Below, piece by piece: positions 8,329 to 16,514 of a DNA stretch of 64,000 nt (positions are counted from its first letter, which is position 1; the number at the start of each line of letters is the position of its first letter). A program made the position numbers and the translations under genes. The DNA is taken from NCBI RefSeq assembly GCF_001278945.1, contig NZ_LGRV01000003.1, positions 2,480,001 through 2,544,000 of the forward strand. The letters are read 5' to 3'. Source of the stretch: Lysinibacillus contaminans. GTDB taxonomy: Bacteria; Bacillota; Bacilli; Bacillales_A; Planococcaceae. A model generated the notes under the pieces. It saw only the letters and a program-made list of their open reading frames with translations, made no database searches and had not been told where the DNA came from.

Positions 8329-9288
8329 TTACTGACTCCATTTTACCCGGATACTTTCCGCTTCCGCAACCATTCGCGTTAAAAGCTCTTCCACCGTTGG
8401 TATATCGTGAATCATACCGGTCACTTGTCCTGCCCATCCGATTCCTGCATCCTTCTCTCCATTATAAATAAACCGCTTATTCGCCTCACCGCTAATATAA
8501 TCTTTTAAAGCCTCATAAGTCGGTGTTGTACGTTCAATTTCTAAAATTTTCTCGGTGAACTCACTACGTATTGCCCGAGCTGGTGCACCAATCGACCGTT
8601 TTATCACCGTTGTGTCTGCTTCAGAGCTTTTAAGAAGTGCTTCCTTGTAAGCCTCCGAAGCATCAACACATTCCTTTGTTGCAATAAAGCGTGTACCCAT
8701 TTCAATGCCCTCTGCACCCAACGCATGCGCTGCCATCCAACCACGTCCATCACCAATACCACCTGAAGCAATGACTGGTATTTTCACACTATCGACAACT
8801 TGAGGCACAAGTACCATTGTACCGACATCATCTCGTCCCAGATGACCGCCACCTTCTTGTCCTACGACCATTACCGCATCGGCACCAAGCTCTTCAGCCT
8901 TTTGTGCTTGTCTACGCGCAGCAACAAGCACTAATTTTTTTATATTTGTCCCTGCCATTATGTCGAAAATTGGTGCAGGGTTGCCACCTGTCATCGTGAC
9001 AACAGGCACTTCTTCCTCTACTGCAACACGCACCATATCCTCGTAGCCTGTACCATGTAAACCAATTGCAAAATTGACGCCAAATGGCTTATCTGTCAGT
9101 GTGCGTACCTTATGAATTTCAGCACGCAGTAAATCTGCATCGCGTAAACTCATTGCTGTAATTTGGCCAAGTCCTCCTGCATTCGACACTGCTGCCGCTA
9201 AATCTGCATACGCTAAATATGCTAATCCTCCTTGAATAATTGGATATTTAACCCCTAATAACTCAGTCACTCGTGTATTCCAATTCAT
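8329..9288 (-). CDS. Nitronate monooxygenase / FabK-like FMN enzyme
   Basis: A 319-residue TIM-barrel flavoprotein of the 2-nitropropane dioxygenase family. Seen features are the N-terminal YPIIQGGLAYLA (FMN-side loop), PFGVNFA, the middle glycine-rich VVGQEGGGHLGRDDV and the phosphate-binding IASGGIGDGRGWMAA followed by GTRFIATKE. The family includes nitronate monooxygenases, which detoxify alkyl nitronates, and FabK enoyl-ACP reductases. The motif Q-G-G near the N-terminus and GGGHxG fit both, so the exact activity is uncertain. The start ATG 9288 has AAAGGGGAG upstream. Confidence 0.85.
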   Translation of the reverse strand: MNWNTRVTELLGVKYPIIQGGLAYLAYADLAAAVSNAGGLGQITAMSLRDADLLRAEIHKVRTLTDKPFGVNFAIGLHGTGYEDMVRVAVEEEVPVVTMTGGNPAPIFDIMAGTNIKKLVLVAARRQAQKAEELGADAVMVVGQEGGGHLGRDDVGTMVLVPQVVDSVKIPVIASGGIGDGRGWMAAHALGAEGIEMGTRFIATKECVDASEAYKEALLKSSEADTTVIKRSIGAPARAIRSEFTEKILEIERTTPTYEALKDYISGEANKRFIYNGEKDAGIGWAGQVTGMIHDIPTVEELLTRMVAEAESIRVKWSQ

Positions 9289-9433
9289 ATAATCTCCCCT
9301 TTCTTACAATAAGTATTTCTCGAAATTCATAGAAAATTCCTTTATTTTTTAATTATAAGTCTATTCACACAACTCGTTAGGTGCTATAATTCATTTGTTT
9401 TCTTAATATTAAAAAAGTGAGGTGGTACCTGCG

Positions 9434-10903
9434 TTGTCACAATTAGAGACTCCATTGTTCGACGTATTATTGAAACATCGGAACAGACATCCAATTCAGT
9501 TCCATATTCCAGGCCATAAGAAAGGGCGTGGAATGGACCCAGCTTTCCGAGAATTCGTCGGCGACAACGTTTTATCAATCGATTTAATTAACATTGCTCC
9601 ACTAGACGATTTACATTCACCAAAAGGTGCGATTAAAGAAGCACAAGAACTCGCAGCAGAAGCCTTTGGTGCTGACCATACATTCTTTTCCGTTCAAGGT
9701 ACTAGTGGCGCGATTATGACGATGATTCTGACCGTCGTCGGTCCAGGTGATAAGATTCTAGTACCACGGAATGTTCATAAATCCATTATGTCAGCAATTG
9801 TTTTTGCTGGCGCAATACCCATTTTCATTCACCCAGAAGTCGATAGTGAGCTCGGAATTTCGCACGGCATTTCTGCCGAGGCTGTAGAAAAAGCGCTGAA
9901 TGCGTACCCTGAAGCCAAAGCATTACTTGTTATCAATCCAACTTACTTCGGTTTTGCAGCAGACTTAAAACGGATTGTCGAACTTGCACATAGCCGAAAT
10001 ATTCCTGTAGTTGTAGACGAAGCCCATGGTGTACATATTAAATTCCATGACGATTTACCTTTATCAGCGATGCAAGCAGGTGCAGATATGGCTGCAACGA
10101 GTGTCCATAAACTTGGTGGCTCTATGACACAAAGTTCTATACTAAACTTACGCGAAGGACGTATTTCAGCAAAACGTGTACAAGCTGTTTTCTCAATGCT
10201 GACGACGACATCCACGTCGTATCCATTATTAGCATCACTAGATACAGCACGACGACAGCTAGCGATTCATGGCCATGATTTAATCGATGATGCTATCCGC
10301 TTATCCAAAGATACACGTAAACGTATTAATCAAATTCCACATTTAACATGTGTTGGTAAAGAGAAATTACATTCTTCAGCAACATTTGATATGGATCCGA
10401 CAAAGCTACTTATCAGTGTAAAAGATTTAGGTATTTCAGGTCATCAAGCCGAGGAATGGTTACGTCATAATGCTAATATCGAGGTTGAACTGTCGGATTT
10501 ATACAATATTTTATGCCTTGTTACACTTGGCGACACAAAGAAAGAAATGAACCTACTCGTTAATGCATTACTACGTATGTCAAAGGCGCACGACTCGGAT
10601 GCTGCGATTAAAGAAACACATGTGTCCGTACCAGAAATCCCTGCGCTAGCGATGTCACCACGTGATGCCTTTTATGCAGATACAGAGGTTGTACCACTTG
10701 CCGAAGCGCATAACTGTATTTGTGCCGAATTCATCATGGTTTATCCGCCAGGTATTCCTATATTTATTCCTGGGGAAATAATTACTGAGGAAAATATTCA
10801 ATATATTAAAATGAATATTGAAGCTGGGCTCCCTGTACAAGGTCCCGAGGATAATACTTTACAGACGATTCGTGTTATTAAAGAACGTAAAGCAATCATT
10901 TAA
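9434..10903 (+). CDS. speA: Orn/Lys/Arg decarboxylase family protein (SpeA-like)
   Basis: PLP-dependent fold-III decarboxylase of 489 residues. The PLP lysine is in TSVHKLGGSMTQSS near residue 225, the cofactor Asp in VVVDEAHGVH, and the C-terminal domain holds YPPGIPIFIPGE. B. subtilis SpeA, the biosynthetic arginine decarboxylase feeding agmatine and putrescine synthesis, has the same length and is next to yktA. I therefore favour arginine as substrate, with lysine or ornithine as alternatives. The frame is open from GTG 9422, but that codon overlaps the ribosome binding site GAGGTGG; TTG 9434 is eight bases after it and is chosen. Confidence 0.88.
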   Translation: MSQLETPLFDVLLKHRNRHPIQFHIPGHKKGRGMDPAFREFVGDNVLSIDLINIAPLDDLHSPKGAIKEAQELAAEAFGADHTFFSVQGTSGAIMTMILTVVGPGDKILVPRNVHKSIMSAIVFAGAIPIFIHPEVDSELGISHGISAEAVEKALNAYPEAKALLVINPTYFGFAADLKRIVELAHSRNIPVVVDEAHGVHIKFHDDLPLSAMQAGADMAATSVHKLGGSMTQSSILNLREGRISAKRVQAVFSMLTTTSTSYPLLASLDTARRQLAIHGHDLIDDAIRLSKDTRKRINQIPHLTCVGKEKLHSSATFDMDPTKLLISVKDLGISGHQAEEWLRHNANIEVELSDLYNILCLVTLGDTKKEMNLLVNALLRMSKAHDSDAAIKETHVSVPEIPALAMSPRDAFYADTEVVPLAEAHNCICAEFIMVYPPGIPIFIPGEIITEENIQYIKMNIEAGLPVQGPEDNTLQTIRVIKERKAII

Positions 10904-11028
10904 CAAGGACATTTTCACTTTAAAGTAACTCTCGAAGCCTCAGTTAAGCTGAAATCACTAATCTTAACGGTGAACAAGTACTTCATAAAATTCTTGGTCA
11001 CACGATTCGGTTTATCATTCGAAAATTT

Positions 11029-11070
11029 AAAAGGAGGTGTCTCAATAATCATTTGAGACACCTCCTTTTT
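11029..11070. terminator. Bidirectional terminator between speA and lrgB-like gene
   Basis: A 17-bp perfect stem AAAAGGAGGTGTCTCAA / TTGAGACACCTCCTTTT with a 7-base loop and T-run ends both convergent transcripts. Confidence 0.92.
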
Positions 11071-11748
11071 CTACATAAATATGTATACAAATAGCGGACA
11101 TAGAAACGCACCGACAATAGCCGTTAATCCCATCGAAAGTGAACCTACCGATAACTCTTGTTCTCCGTAATCTTTTAATTTCACAAGCCCTACACCATGC
11201 GAAGCACTCCCAACCGACACACCTCTACTTACAGCCGATTCAATCTTGCCATATTTAATAACAAGAGGTCCTATTATGGCACCAACAAAACCTGCTAGCA
11301 TAACAAAAACAGCTGTTAAAGGCGCAATTCCACCAATCGTTTCACTCACTTGCATAGCAACAGGTGTTGTTAATGATTTAGGTAACGCTGTGAACATCCA
11401 ACTATCATCAGCACCAATCCATTTCAACATCAAGTAAATGGTCATTAAGCCTGTCACCATAGCAATAAAAATCCCTGACAATATCGAATACTTATATTTC
11501 ATAACAATCGTTCGTTGATTGTATAGAGGATAGGCTAGTGCCACTACTGCAGGTCCTAGCATTTTTTGAAGCCATTCGCCTCCCTCCATATATGTTTCGT
11601 ATGGAATTTTAAAAATGACTAAAGTTAATGCACTTACTAAAGTTGTTGTTACTAGCGGAATTGTTAACGGATGTGGGAAGCGTTGATAAAATTTTGTTAA
11701 AAGCATAAATAAACCAACAGTTCCAAGTACTACGATAATTTCATTCAA
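11071..11748 (-). CDS. lrgB: LrgB/CidB family membrane protein
   Basis: A 225-residue integral membrane protein with about six hydrophobic segments. LrgB-family blocks are visible: PKSLTTPVAMQVSETIGG in the middle and GVSVGSASHGVGLVKLKDYGEQE near the C-terminus. It overlaps the lrgA-like gene by 8 bases and so is translationally coupled. The family was first described as antiholin/murein hydrolase control in Staphylococcus. In B. subtilis a homologous pair (PftA/PftB) carries pyruvate across the membrane. Given the nearby carboxylate transport genes and pyruvate dehydrogenase, a transport role is plausible but not shown. Confidence 0.88.
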   Translation of the reverse strand: MNEIIVVLGTVGLFMLLTKFYQRFPHPLTIPLVTTTLVSALTLVIFKIPYETYMEGGEWLQKMLGPAVVALAYPLYNQRTIVMKYKYSILSGIFIAMVTGLMTIYLMLKWIGADDSWMFTALPKSLTTPVAMQVSETIGGIAPLTAVFVMLAGFVGAIIGPLVIKYGKIESAVSRGVSVGSASHGVGLVKLKDYGEQELSVGSLSMGLTAIVGAFLCPLFVYIFM

Positions 11749-12148
11749 CTGTGACTCCCCCTTTCGCTTTTTCTACAGTTGCTTCCTTTTTAGCAGCTTC
11801 TTTCTTCTCAATTACTTGGCTAATTGAACCTGTAACATAAATCGTAATTAATGTACTTACCGTTACAGCTAGCATTACGAGTAAGCCAGTTGTCGTCCAA
11901 AGCTGAGGATAATCGATGACTCCAACCGTAGCCGGGATGAAAAACAATGTTAAAACACCAATTAAAAAGCCAGCACCATCCTGGATATACTCTACTTTAA
12001 TAATCTTAAATTGTAGGGAGATGGCAAGCAGTAGTAAGCCTATTACACTTGCTGGAAGAGGTAAGTTTAATAATGATACAATCCCAACACCTATGTAGTA
12101 AAAAATATTTAATATACCAATCTGAACAATAATACGAATAATTTTCAT
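11741..12148 (-). CDS. lrgA: LrgA/CidA family membrane protein
   Basis: A 135-residue holin-like protein with four hydrophobic segments and the family signature LNLPLPASVIGLLLL near residue 25, followed by FFIPATVGVIDY. The C-terminal tail is charged and Ala/Lys-rich (EKKEAAKKEATVEKAKGG), an extension not typical of short LrgA proteins. The start ATG 12148 has only a weak AGGA at about 15 bases. It forms an operon with the overlapping lrgB-like gene. No LytSR-type regulator is adjacent; the two-component system on the other side is of the citrate-sensor type. Confidence 0.87.
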   Translation of the reverse strand: MKIIRIIVQIGILNIFYYIGVGIVSLLNLPLPASVIGLLLLAISLQFKIIKVEYIQDGAGFLIGVLTLFFIPATVGVIDYPQLWTTTGLLVMLAVTVSTLITIYVTGSISQVIEKKEAAKKEATVEKAKGGVTVE

Positions 12149-12517
12149 TGATAACGCAGCAAAATCCTGTTCATTTTTTTGCCACTTTTCACCTCCTCAC
12201 GTTCATTTTACATCTGATGAAATTTTCTGTCTATTACAATATTGGAAAAGTAATAGCAAAAACACCACTTAAAGAACGATAAATCCACCATAATCTATAA
12301 ATCCTTTGAAGCTATTCTCTTTGAATAACATCTATATGCTCATAAACAACCTAATACAATAACAAATAAATAACCCACGACTTGGATTATAAGCGAGAAT
12401 CCTTTTACACCCCATTGCAGATTTTTTTAAAACTACCGTAGATTATGTAAGTTAATTACTGTTACTATGAAAATAACTATTAACAATTTTCGCAATATTG
12501 ACGAAGTGAGATGATAG
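12149..12517. other. Intergenic region, divergent promoters expected
   Basis: About 370 bases of AT-rich DNA between the leftward lrgAB pair and the rightward sensor kinase. It must hold both promoters, but I find no convincing -35/-10 pair, no strong palindrome and no coding potential. A GTGAG stretch at 12506-12510 is the probable ribosome binding site of the kinase. Confidence 0.5.
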
Positions 12518-14155
12518 ATTATTATTAAACCATTAAAACTACAAACGCGATTTTCCTACTCTATTAGTTTTTTTATTCTAATTATTGTAACCTTTGCAGG
12601 GATATTATTTTATTTTACAATTTCCGATGCTTTGCAAACACAACTCGGAAAACGCGCTCTCTATTTAGCAGAAACTACTGCTGATCGCGGTGATGTTTTA
12701 GCTGCATTTAAAACAGAAAATCCATCTGAAGCACTTCAAAAAATTAGTATAAATATTATGAACACAACTGAAGCGGCATATGTAGTAATCGGTAATGAAG
12801 ATGGGATTCGTTACTCCCACCCGGTTACAGACCGAATTGGCAAACCAATGGTAGGTGACGACAATGACCGAGCATTATTAGGTGGTGAGTCTTATATTTC
12901 GATTGCGGAAGGCTCCTTAGGTGAGTCAATCCGAGGAAAAGCGCCCGTGTTCGACACTGACGGCACGATTCTCGGTGTCGTGTCAATTGGCTACTTAACA
13001 AGTGAGATGGACAATTTATTTTCGCAATATCTCGACAATATTTTTTATATTATGATGGTTGCACTAATAATCGGGATTTTTGGTTCCATTTTTTTATCTC
13101 GTAGCATCAAGAGGCAAATTTTCAATCTCGAGCCAAATGAAATCGCAAATCTTTTCACTGAGAAAAATGCGTTGATTGAATCTGTACGAGAAGCAATTAT
13201 TACCGTCAATCATAAAGGTGAGATTACAACATTAAACAACGCAGCCGCAAAAATTCTACATTTATCCGACAAAGATTCGGTTATCGGCGAAAGTATTGAG
13301 CTACATGTTCCAAACACGCACCTTCTTGAAGTACTTACTGACGGAAGAAAACAACTTGATAAACCAATGATCATTAATGGGAATGAAGTAATAGTGAACC
13401 GAGTACCTATGAAGGTCAAGGGGAACATTGTTGGTGCTGTTGCTAGTTTTCGACTGCAATCTGAAATTGACCACCTGGCGATTGAATTATCACAAGTAAA
13501 GCAATATACCGAGGCATTACGTGCACAAACACATGAATTTAACAATATTCTTTATACCATATCCGGGCTGATTCAATTGAACGCCTCAGATGAAGCACTA
13601 TCTATTATTCATAAAGAGGTACAAGGTCAGTCTTCTTTAACTCAGTTCATCAGGAACCATGTGAAAGATCCATTTTTAAATGGGCTCATTATTGGTTTTT
13701 TCAATCGAGCACGTGAATTGAAAGTTAAACTTATTTTCGATGAAGACAGTTATTTAGAAACTTTACCTGAAAACATCGAAAAAAGTCTCATTATCTCCAT
13801 CATGGGAAATTTATTGACGAATGCTTTTGAAGAAGTTGAAAAAAACAAAGATCGACCGCCCATAGTCAGACTTTTCATTTTTGATAATGGGGAAGAAATA
13901 TTAATTGAGGTTGAAGATACAGGTAATGGATTGGCACAAGAAAAACTGGAAGTTCTTTTCTCAGAAAATATTTCGACAAAAGATTCCAAATTTAGAGGCT
14001 ATGGTTTACGTAAAGTTATTTCTAGTGTTCACGATTTAAATGGAACACTTGCTCTTGGAGAAGGAGATTTAGGTGGCGCTTTATTCATTGTATCTATTAG
14101 CAAAGGGGGATTTGTAGAAAATGCAGGCGATAGAAGTATTAATTATCGAGGATGA
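12518..14155 (+). CDS. CitA/DcuS-type sensor histidine kinase
   Basis: Membrane sensor kinase of about 545 residues for a di- or tricarboxylate. From the N-terminus: a transmembrane helix (SFFILIIVTFAGILFYF), an extracytoplasmic PAS-like sensor (to about residue 170), a second helix, a cytoplasmic PAS domain (ITVNHKGEITTLNN), the phospho-acceptor block QTHEFNNILYTISGLIQL with His, and the ATPase (NLLTNAFEEVE, VEDTGNGL, GYGLRKV). The first TTG in frame (12632) would remove the first helix. Between the in-frame stop at 12515 and 12632 no ATG, GTG or TTG exists, so an ATT (12518, 8 bases after GTGAG; 12521 or 12524 possible) is the only start restoring the helix unless there is a frameshift. The next gene is its response regulator. 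Confidence 0.85.
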   Translation: MIIKPLKLQTRFSYSISFFILIIVTFAGILFYFTISDALQTQLGKRALYLAETTADRGDVLAAFKTENPSEALQKISINIMNTTEAAYVVIGNEDGIRYSHPVTDRIGKPMVGDDNDRALLGGESYISIAEGSLGESIRGKAPVFDTDGTILGVVSIGYLTSEMDNLFSQYLDNIFYIMMVALIIGIFGSIFLSRSIKRQIFNLEPNEIANLFTEKNALIESVREAIITVNHKGEITTLNNAAAKILHLSDKDSVIGESIELHVPNTHLLEVLTDGRKQLDKPMIINGNEVIVNRVPMKVKGNIVGAVASFRLQSEIDHLAIELSQVKQYTEALRAQTHEFNNILYTISGLIQLNASDEALSIIHKEVQGQSSLTQFIRNHVKDPFLNGLIIGFFNRARELKVKLIFDEDSYLETLPENIEKSLIISIMGNLLTNAFEEVEKNKDRPPIVRLFIFDNGEEILIEVEDTGNGLAQEKLEVLFSENISTKDSKFRGYGLRKVISSVHDLNGTLALGEGDLGGALFIVSISKGGFVENAGDRSINYRG

Positions 14156-14810
14156 TGTACGTGTTGCTGACGTGCATCGTCGCTTTTTAGAAAAAATTGA
14201 AGGATTCCATGTAATTGCTTGTGCAAATACCGGTGAGGAGGCCATTGACTGGCTCATGTCTTTTTCACCGCAACTTATTTTATTAGATGTATTTTTACCT
14301 GATATACTCGGCATCGATTTAATTGATAAAATTCAAGAAATGCGACCATCTAGCAACATTATATTGATTACAGCTGCAACTGAAGCGCATATTGTACAAG
14401 TCGCTTATCGAAAAAATGTAACGGATTATATTTTAAAACCCTTTACTTTCGAGCAGTTAAAGGAAAGCATCGGAAAATTCCGCATGAAACATTCTATACT
14501 ACAAAATAATGAAAAATTCACACAGGATAAAATTCAACAACTGTGGCCTAAAGCACCATCTAAGGAAAAAATCGAATTGTCACCATTGTTACCAAAAGGC
14601 ATCGATCCAACAACAATGAATCATGTAATCAGTCATTTAAATATAATCGAGAATGGGACCACTGCAGAAGAATTAGGTAAAAACATCGGTGTCAGCCGCT
14701 CAACAGCTCGACGATATTTGGAGTTTCTCGTTACACAAAAACAGGCACACACCGAACTCACATATGGAACAGTCGGTCGTCCAGAACGTCGATACTTTAT
14801 CACCCAATAA
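14121..14810 (+). CDS. CitB/DcuR-type response regulator
   Basis: A 229-residue regulator. The receiver domain has the acidic pair EDD near residue 10, phospho-Asp in LLDVFLPD near residue 57 and Lys in DYILKPF. The C-terminal winged-helix domain (GVSRSTARRYLEFL, then GTVGRPERRY) is the type found in CitT/DcuR regulators. It starts at ATG 14121 after AAAGGGGGA and overlaps the kinase gene by 35 bases. A terminator-like hairpin and then tctCBA follow, so the expected target is the tricarboxylate transporter operon. Confidence 0.92.
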   Translation: MQAIEVLIIEDDVRVADVHRRFLEKIEGFHVIACANTGEEAIDWLMSFSPQLILLDVFLPDILGIDLIDKIQEMRPSSNIILITAATEAHIVQVAYRKNVTDYILKPFTFEQLKESIGKFRMKHSILQNNEKFTQDKIQQLWPKAPSKEKIELSPLLPKGIDPTTMNHVISHLNIIENGTTAEELGKNIGVSRSTARRYLEFLVTQKQAHTELTYGTVGRPERRYFITQ

Positions 14811-14886
14811 ACTTTATGAACAAAATGAAACAAATTAACATTATTCTCATAATATTGTTATCGTCTAAATATACGGTAAATTTATG

Positions 14887-14920
14887 GTAGCGCTTGCAAA
14901 TGCAGCGCTACTATTTTTAT
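14887..14920 (+). terminator. Terminator or attenuator between regulator and tctC
   Basis: The stem GTAGCGCTTGCA / TGCAGCGCTAC has a one-base bulge and is followed by TATTTTTATTT. It lies 76 bases after the regulator stop and about 20 bases before the tctC ribosome binding site. Bases 14885-14898 (TGGTAGCGCTTGCA) also resemble a CcpA cre box with two mismatches, which is weak. Confidence 0.75.
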
Positions 14921-14939
14921 TTAATAAGGGGGATTTCTT

Positions 14940-15968
14940 ATGTGGAAAACATTGACGAAGTTTGCAGCAGCTGGACTTTTACTAGCTGGTTTAGCAGGCT
15001 GTTCATCATCCGATTCTTCTGATGCTGGGGACAAGGGAGAAAAAACAGCAAGTGACTATCCGAAAAACAATCTAACAATTGTTGCTCCATCTGGTGCTGG
15101 AGGCGGCTGGGATTTAACAGCTCGTGCAGTTGCTAAAACGATGAATGATACAAAACTTATTGAAAAATCAATACAAGTTGAAAACAAACCTGGTGGCGGT
15201 GGCGCAGTATTTATGGCGACTTATGCAACAAAAGAAGCCGATAATGATTACATGCTAATGGTAAAATCACCACCAATCTTAATTAATAATGAAAAAGCTG
15301 AAGGAAACAGTAAATTTGGGTATAAAGATACGACTCCTCTAGCACAATTAACACGCGACTACGGTGCAATCGTTGTTAAAAATGATTCTCCTTACAAAAC
15401 TCTTGATGACGTGTTGAATGCATTGAAAACAACACCACAAGATGTAACATTAGCTGGTGGTTCCGCACCAGGATCTATGGACCATTTAGTAGGAATTATT
15501 CCTGCATTTAAATCAGGAATCGATTTAAAAACGATTAAATATGTTTCTTATGATGGCGGTGGTGAAGCTGTTGCTGCACTTCTAGGTGGAAACGCTGATG
15601 TAATCGCTACAGATGCTTCGACAATTGCTACTTATGTAAAATCAGGTGATGTACGTGTGCTAGCTGTAAGTTCTTCAGAGCGTTTAGAAGGTGAACTAGC
15701 TGATGTACCAACATTTAAAGAAGCGGGTATTGATGAAGAGTTTACAATTTGGCGCGGTATTTTCGGACCGAAAAATATGTCTGAGGACGCTGTAGCATAC
15801 TGGTCTGAAAAATTACAAGCAATGTCAGAAACAGACGAGTGGAAAGCTGAAGTAGAGCGTAATGGCTGGCAAAGTGAGTACCGCAACGCAGAAGAATTCA
15901 CAAAATATTTAGATGAACAAAATGAAACAATCGTTGAGCTATTAACAGCTTTAGATATGCAGAAATAA
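14940..15968 (+). CDS. tctC: Tripartite tricarboxylate transporter binding lipoprotein TctC
   Basis: Extracytoplasmic solute receptor of 342 residues. The signal peptide ends in lipobox LAGC at about residue 21, followed by a Ser/Asp-rich linker. Family features are the ligand loop APSGAGGGWDLTAR near residue 50, VENKPGGGGAV, and GGSAPGSMDH. It belongs to the Bug/TctC receptors that deliver citrate or related carboxylates to the TctBA membrane complex. It is the first gene of tctCBA and lies directly after the citrate-type two-component genes. A hairpin between it and tctB probably gives it higher mRNA levels. The ligand (citrate, tricarballylate or other) is not determined. Confidence 0.93.
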   Translation: MWKTLTKFAAAGLLLAGLAGCSSSDSSDAGDKGEKTASDYPKNNLTIVAPSGAGGGWDLTARAVAKTMNDTKLIEKSIQVENKPGGGGAVFMATYATKEADNDYMLMVKSPPILINNEKAEGNSKFGYKDTTPLAQLTRDYGAIVVKNDSPYKTLDDVLNALKTTPQDVTLAGGSAPGSMDHLVGIIPAFKSGIDLKTIKYVSYDGGGEAVAALLGGNADVIATDASTIATYVKSGDVRVLAVSSSERLEGELADVPTFKEAGIDEEFTIWRGIFGPKNMSEDAVAYWSEKLQAMSETDEWKAEVERNGWQSEYRNAEEFTKYLDEQNETIVELLTALDMQK

Positions 15969-15973
15969 ATAAA

Positions 15974-15998
15974 AAAAGCGACTTTTATAGTCGCTTTT
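15974..15998 (+). terminator. Intercistronic hairpin between tctC and tctB
   Basis: A perfect 10-bp stem AAAAGCGACT / AGTCGCTTTT with a 5-base loop ends in TTTTCT. It sits inside the operon, five bases after the tctC stop, and should cause partial termination or protect the tctC mRNA. Confidence 0.8.
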
Positions 15999-16020
15999 CT
16001 CAATAGGAGGTGCAAAACGA

Positions 16021-16497
16021 TTGAGCCAAACATTCGATAAAATGACGAGTATTGTATTATTCATCATTGGTATTTTATTTATCGCACAAGCAACACAAAT
16101 TTCTGATAGTGCATATGGATCTGCAGTGGGGCCTAAAACCTTTCCATTAGCTTTGGGTATTGTACTGGTATTACTTAGCTTACGTCTCTTTTATGAGACT
16201 TGGAGACAGGCTGTAAAAGCAAGATTAGCAAAAGGTCCAGAAACACCTTCAAAGACATCTTCCATTGAAATAAAGAAGTTTTTGTTATTATTTGTGAGCG
16301 CACTTGCCTATGTATTCTTCCTAGAAATAGTAGGTTACGTGATTACGACTTTTATCTTTTTATTAATCGGCTTCCAAACGATGGAACGAGGAAAAATTAT
16401 ATCTTCAGTCATTATTTCAGTTGCTTTTTCAGTTGGCATTTATTATTTATTTTCAGTTATTCTAGGGGGCTCTTTGCCTAGTTTCCCAACTTTTTAA
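16021..16497 (+). CDS. tctB: Tripartite tricarboxylate transporter small subunit TctB
   Basis: A 158-residue membrane protein with four hydrophobic segments (residues about 10-28, 38-55, 82-105 and 120-150), the topology of TctB/DUF1468. The GPKTFPLALGIVL motif after the first helix is characteristic. The start is TTG 16021 with an ideal AGGAGGTG eight bases upstream. It forms the membrane complex with TctA, 17 bases downstream. Confidence 0.9.
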   Translation: MSQTFDKMTSIVLFIIGILFIAQATQISDSAYGSAVGPKTFPLALGIVLVLLSLRLFYETWRQAVKARLAKGPETPSKTSSIEIKKFLLLFVSALAYVFFLEIVGYVITTFIFLLIGFQTMERGKIISSVIISVAFSVGIYYLFSVILGGSLPSFPTF

Positions 16498-16514
16498 TGT
16501 AAAGGAGTGAAAAC

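Noticed and set aside
11071-12148. lrgAB-like pair as prophage holin genes
   Set aside because: No other phage genes are nearby. The proteins have the LrgA and LrgB family signatures and ordinary chromosomal context.
15632-16033. 133-codon minus-strand frame over tctC/tctB
   Set aside because: Shadow of tctC with Ser-rich composition typical of antisense frames; no ribosome binding site.
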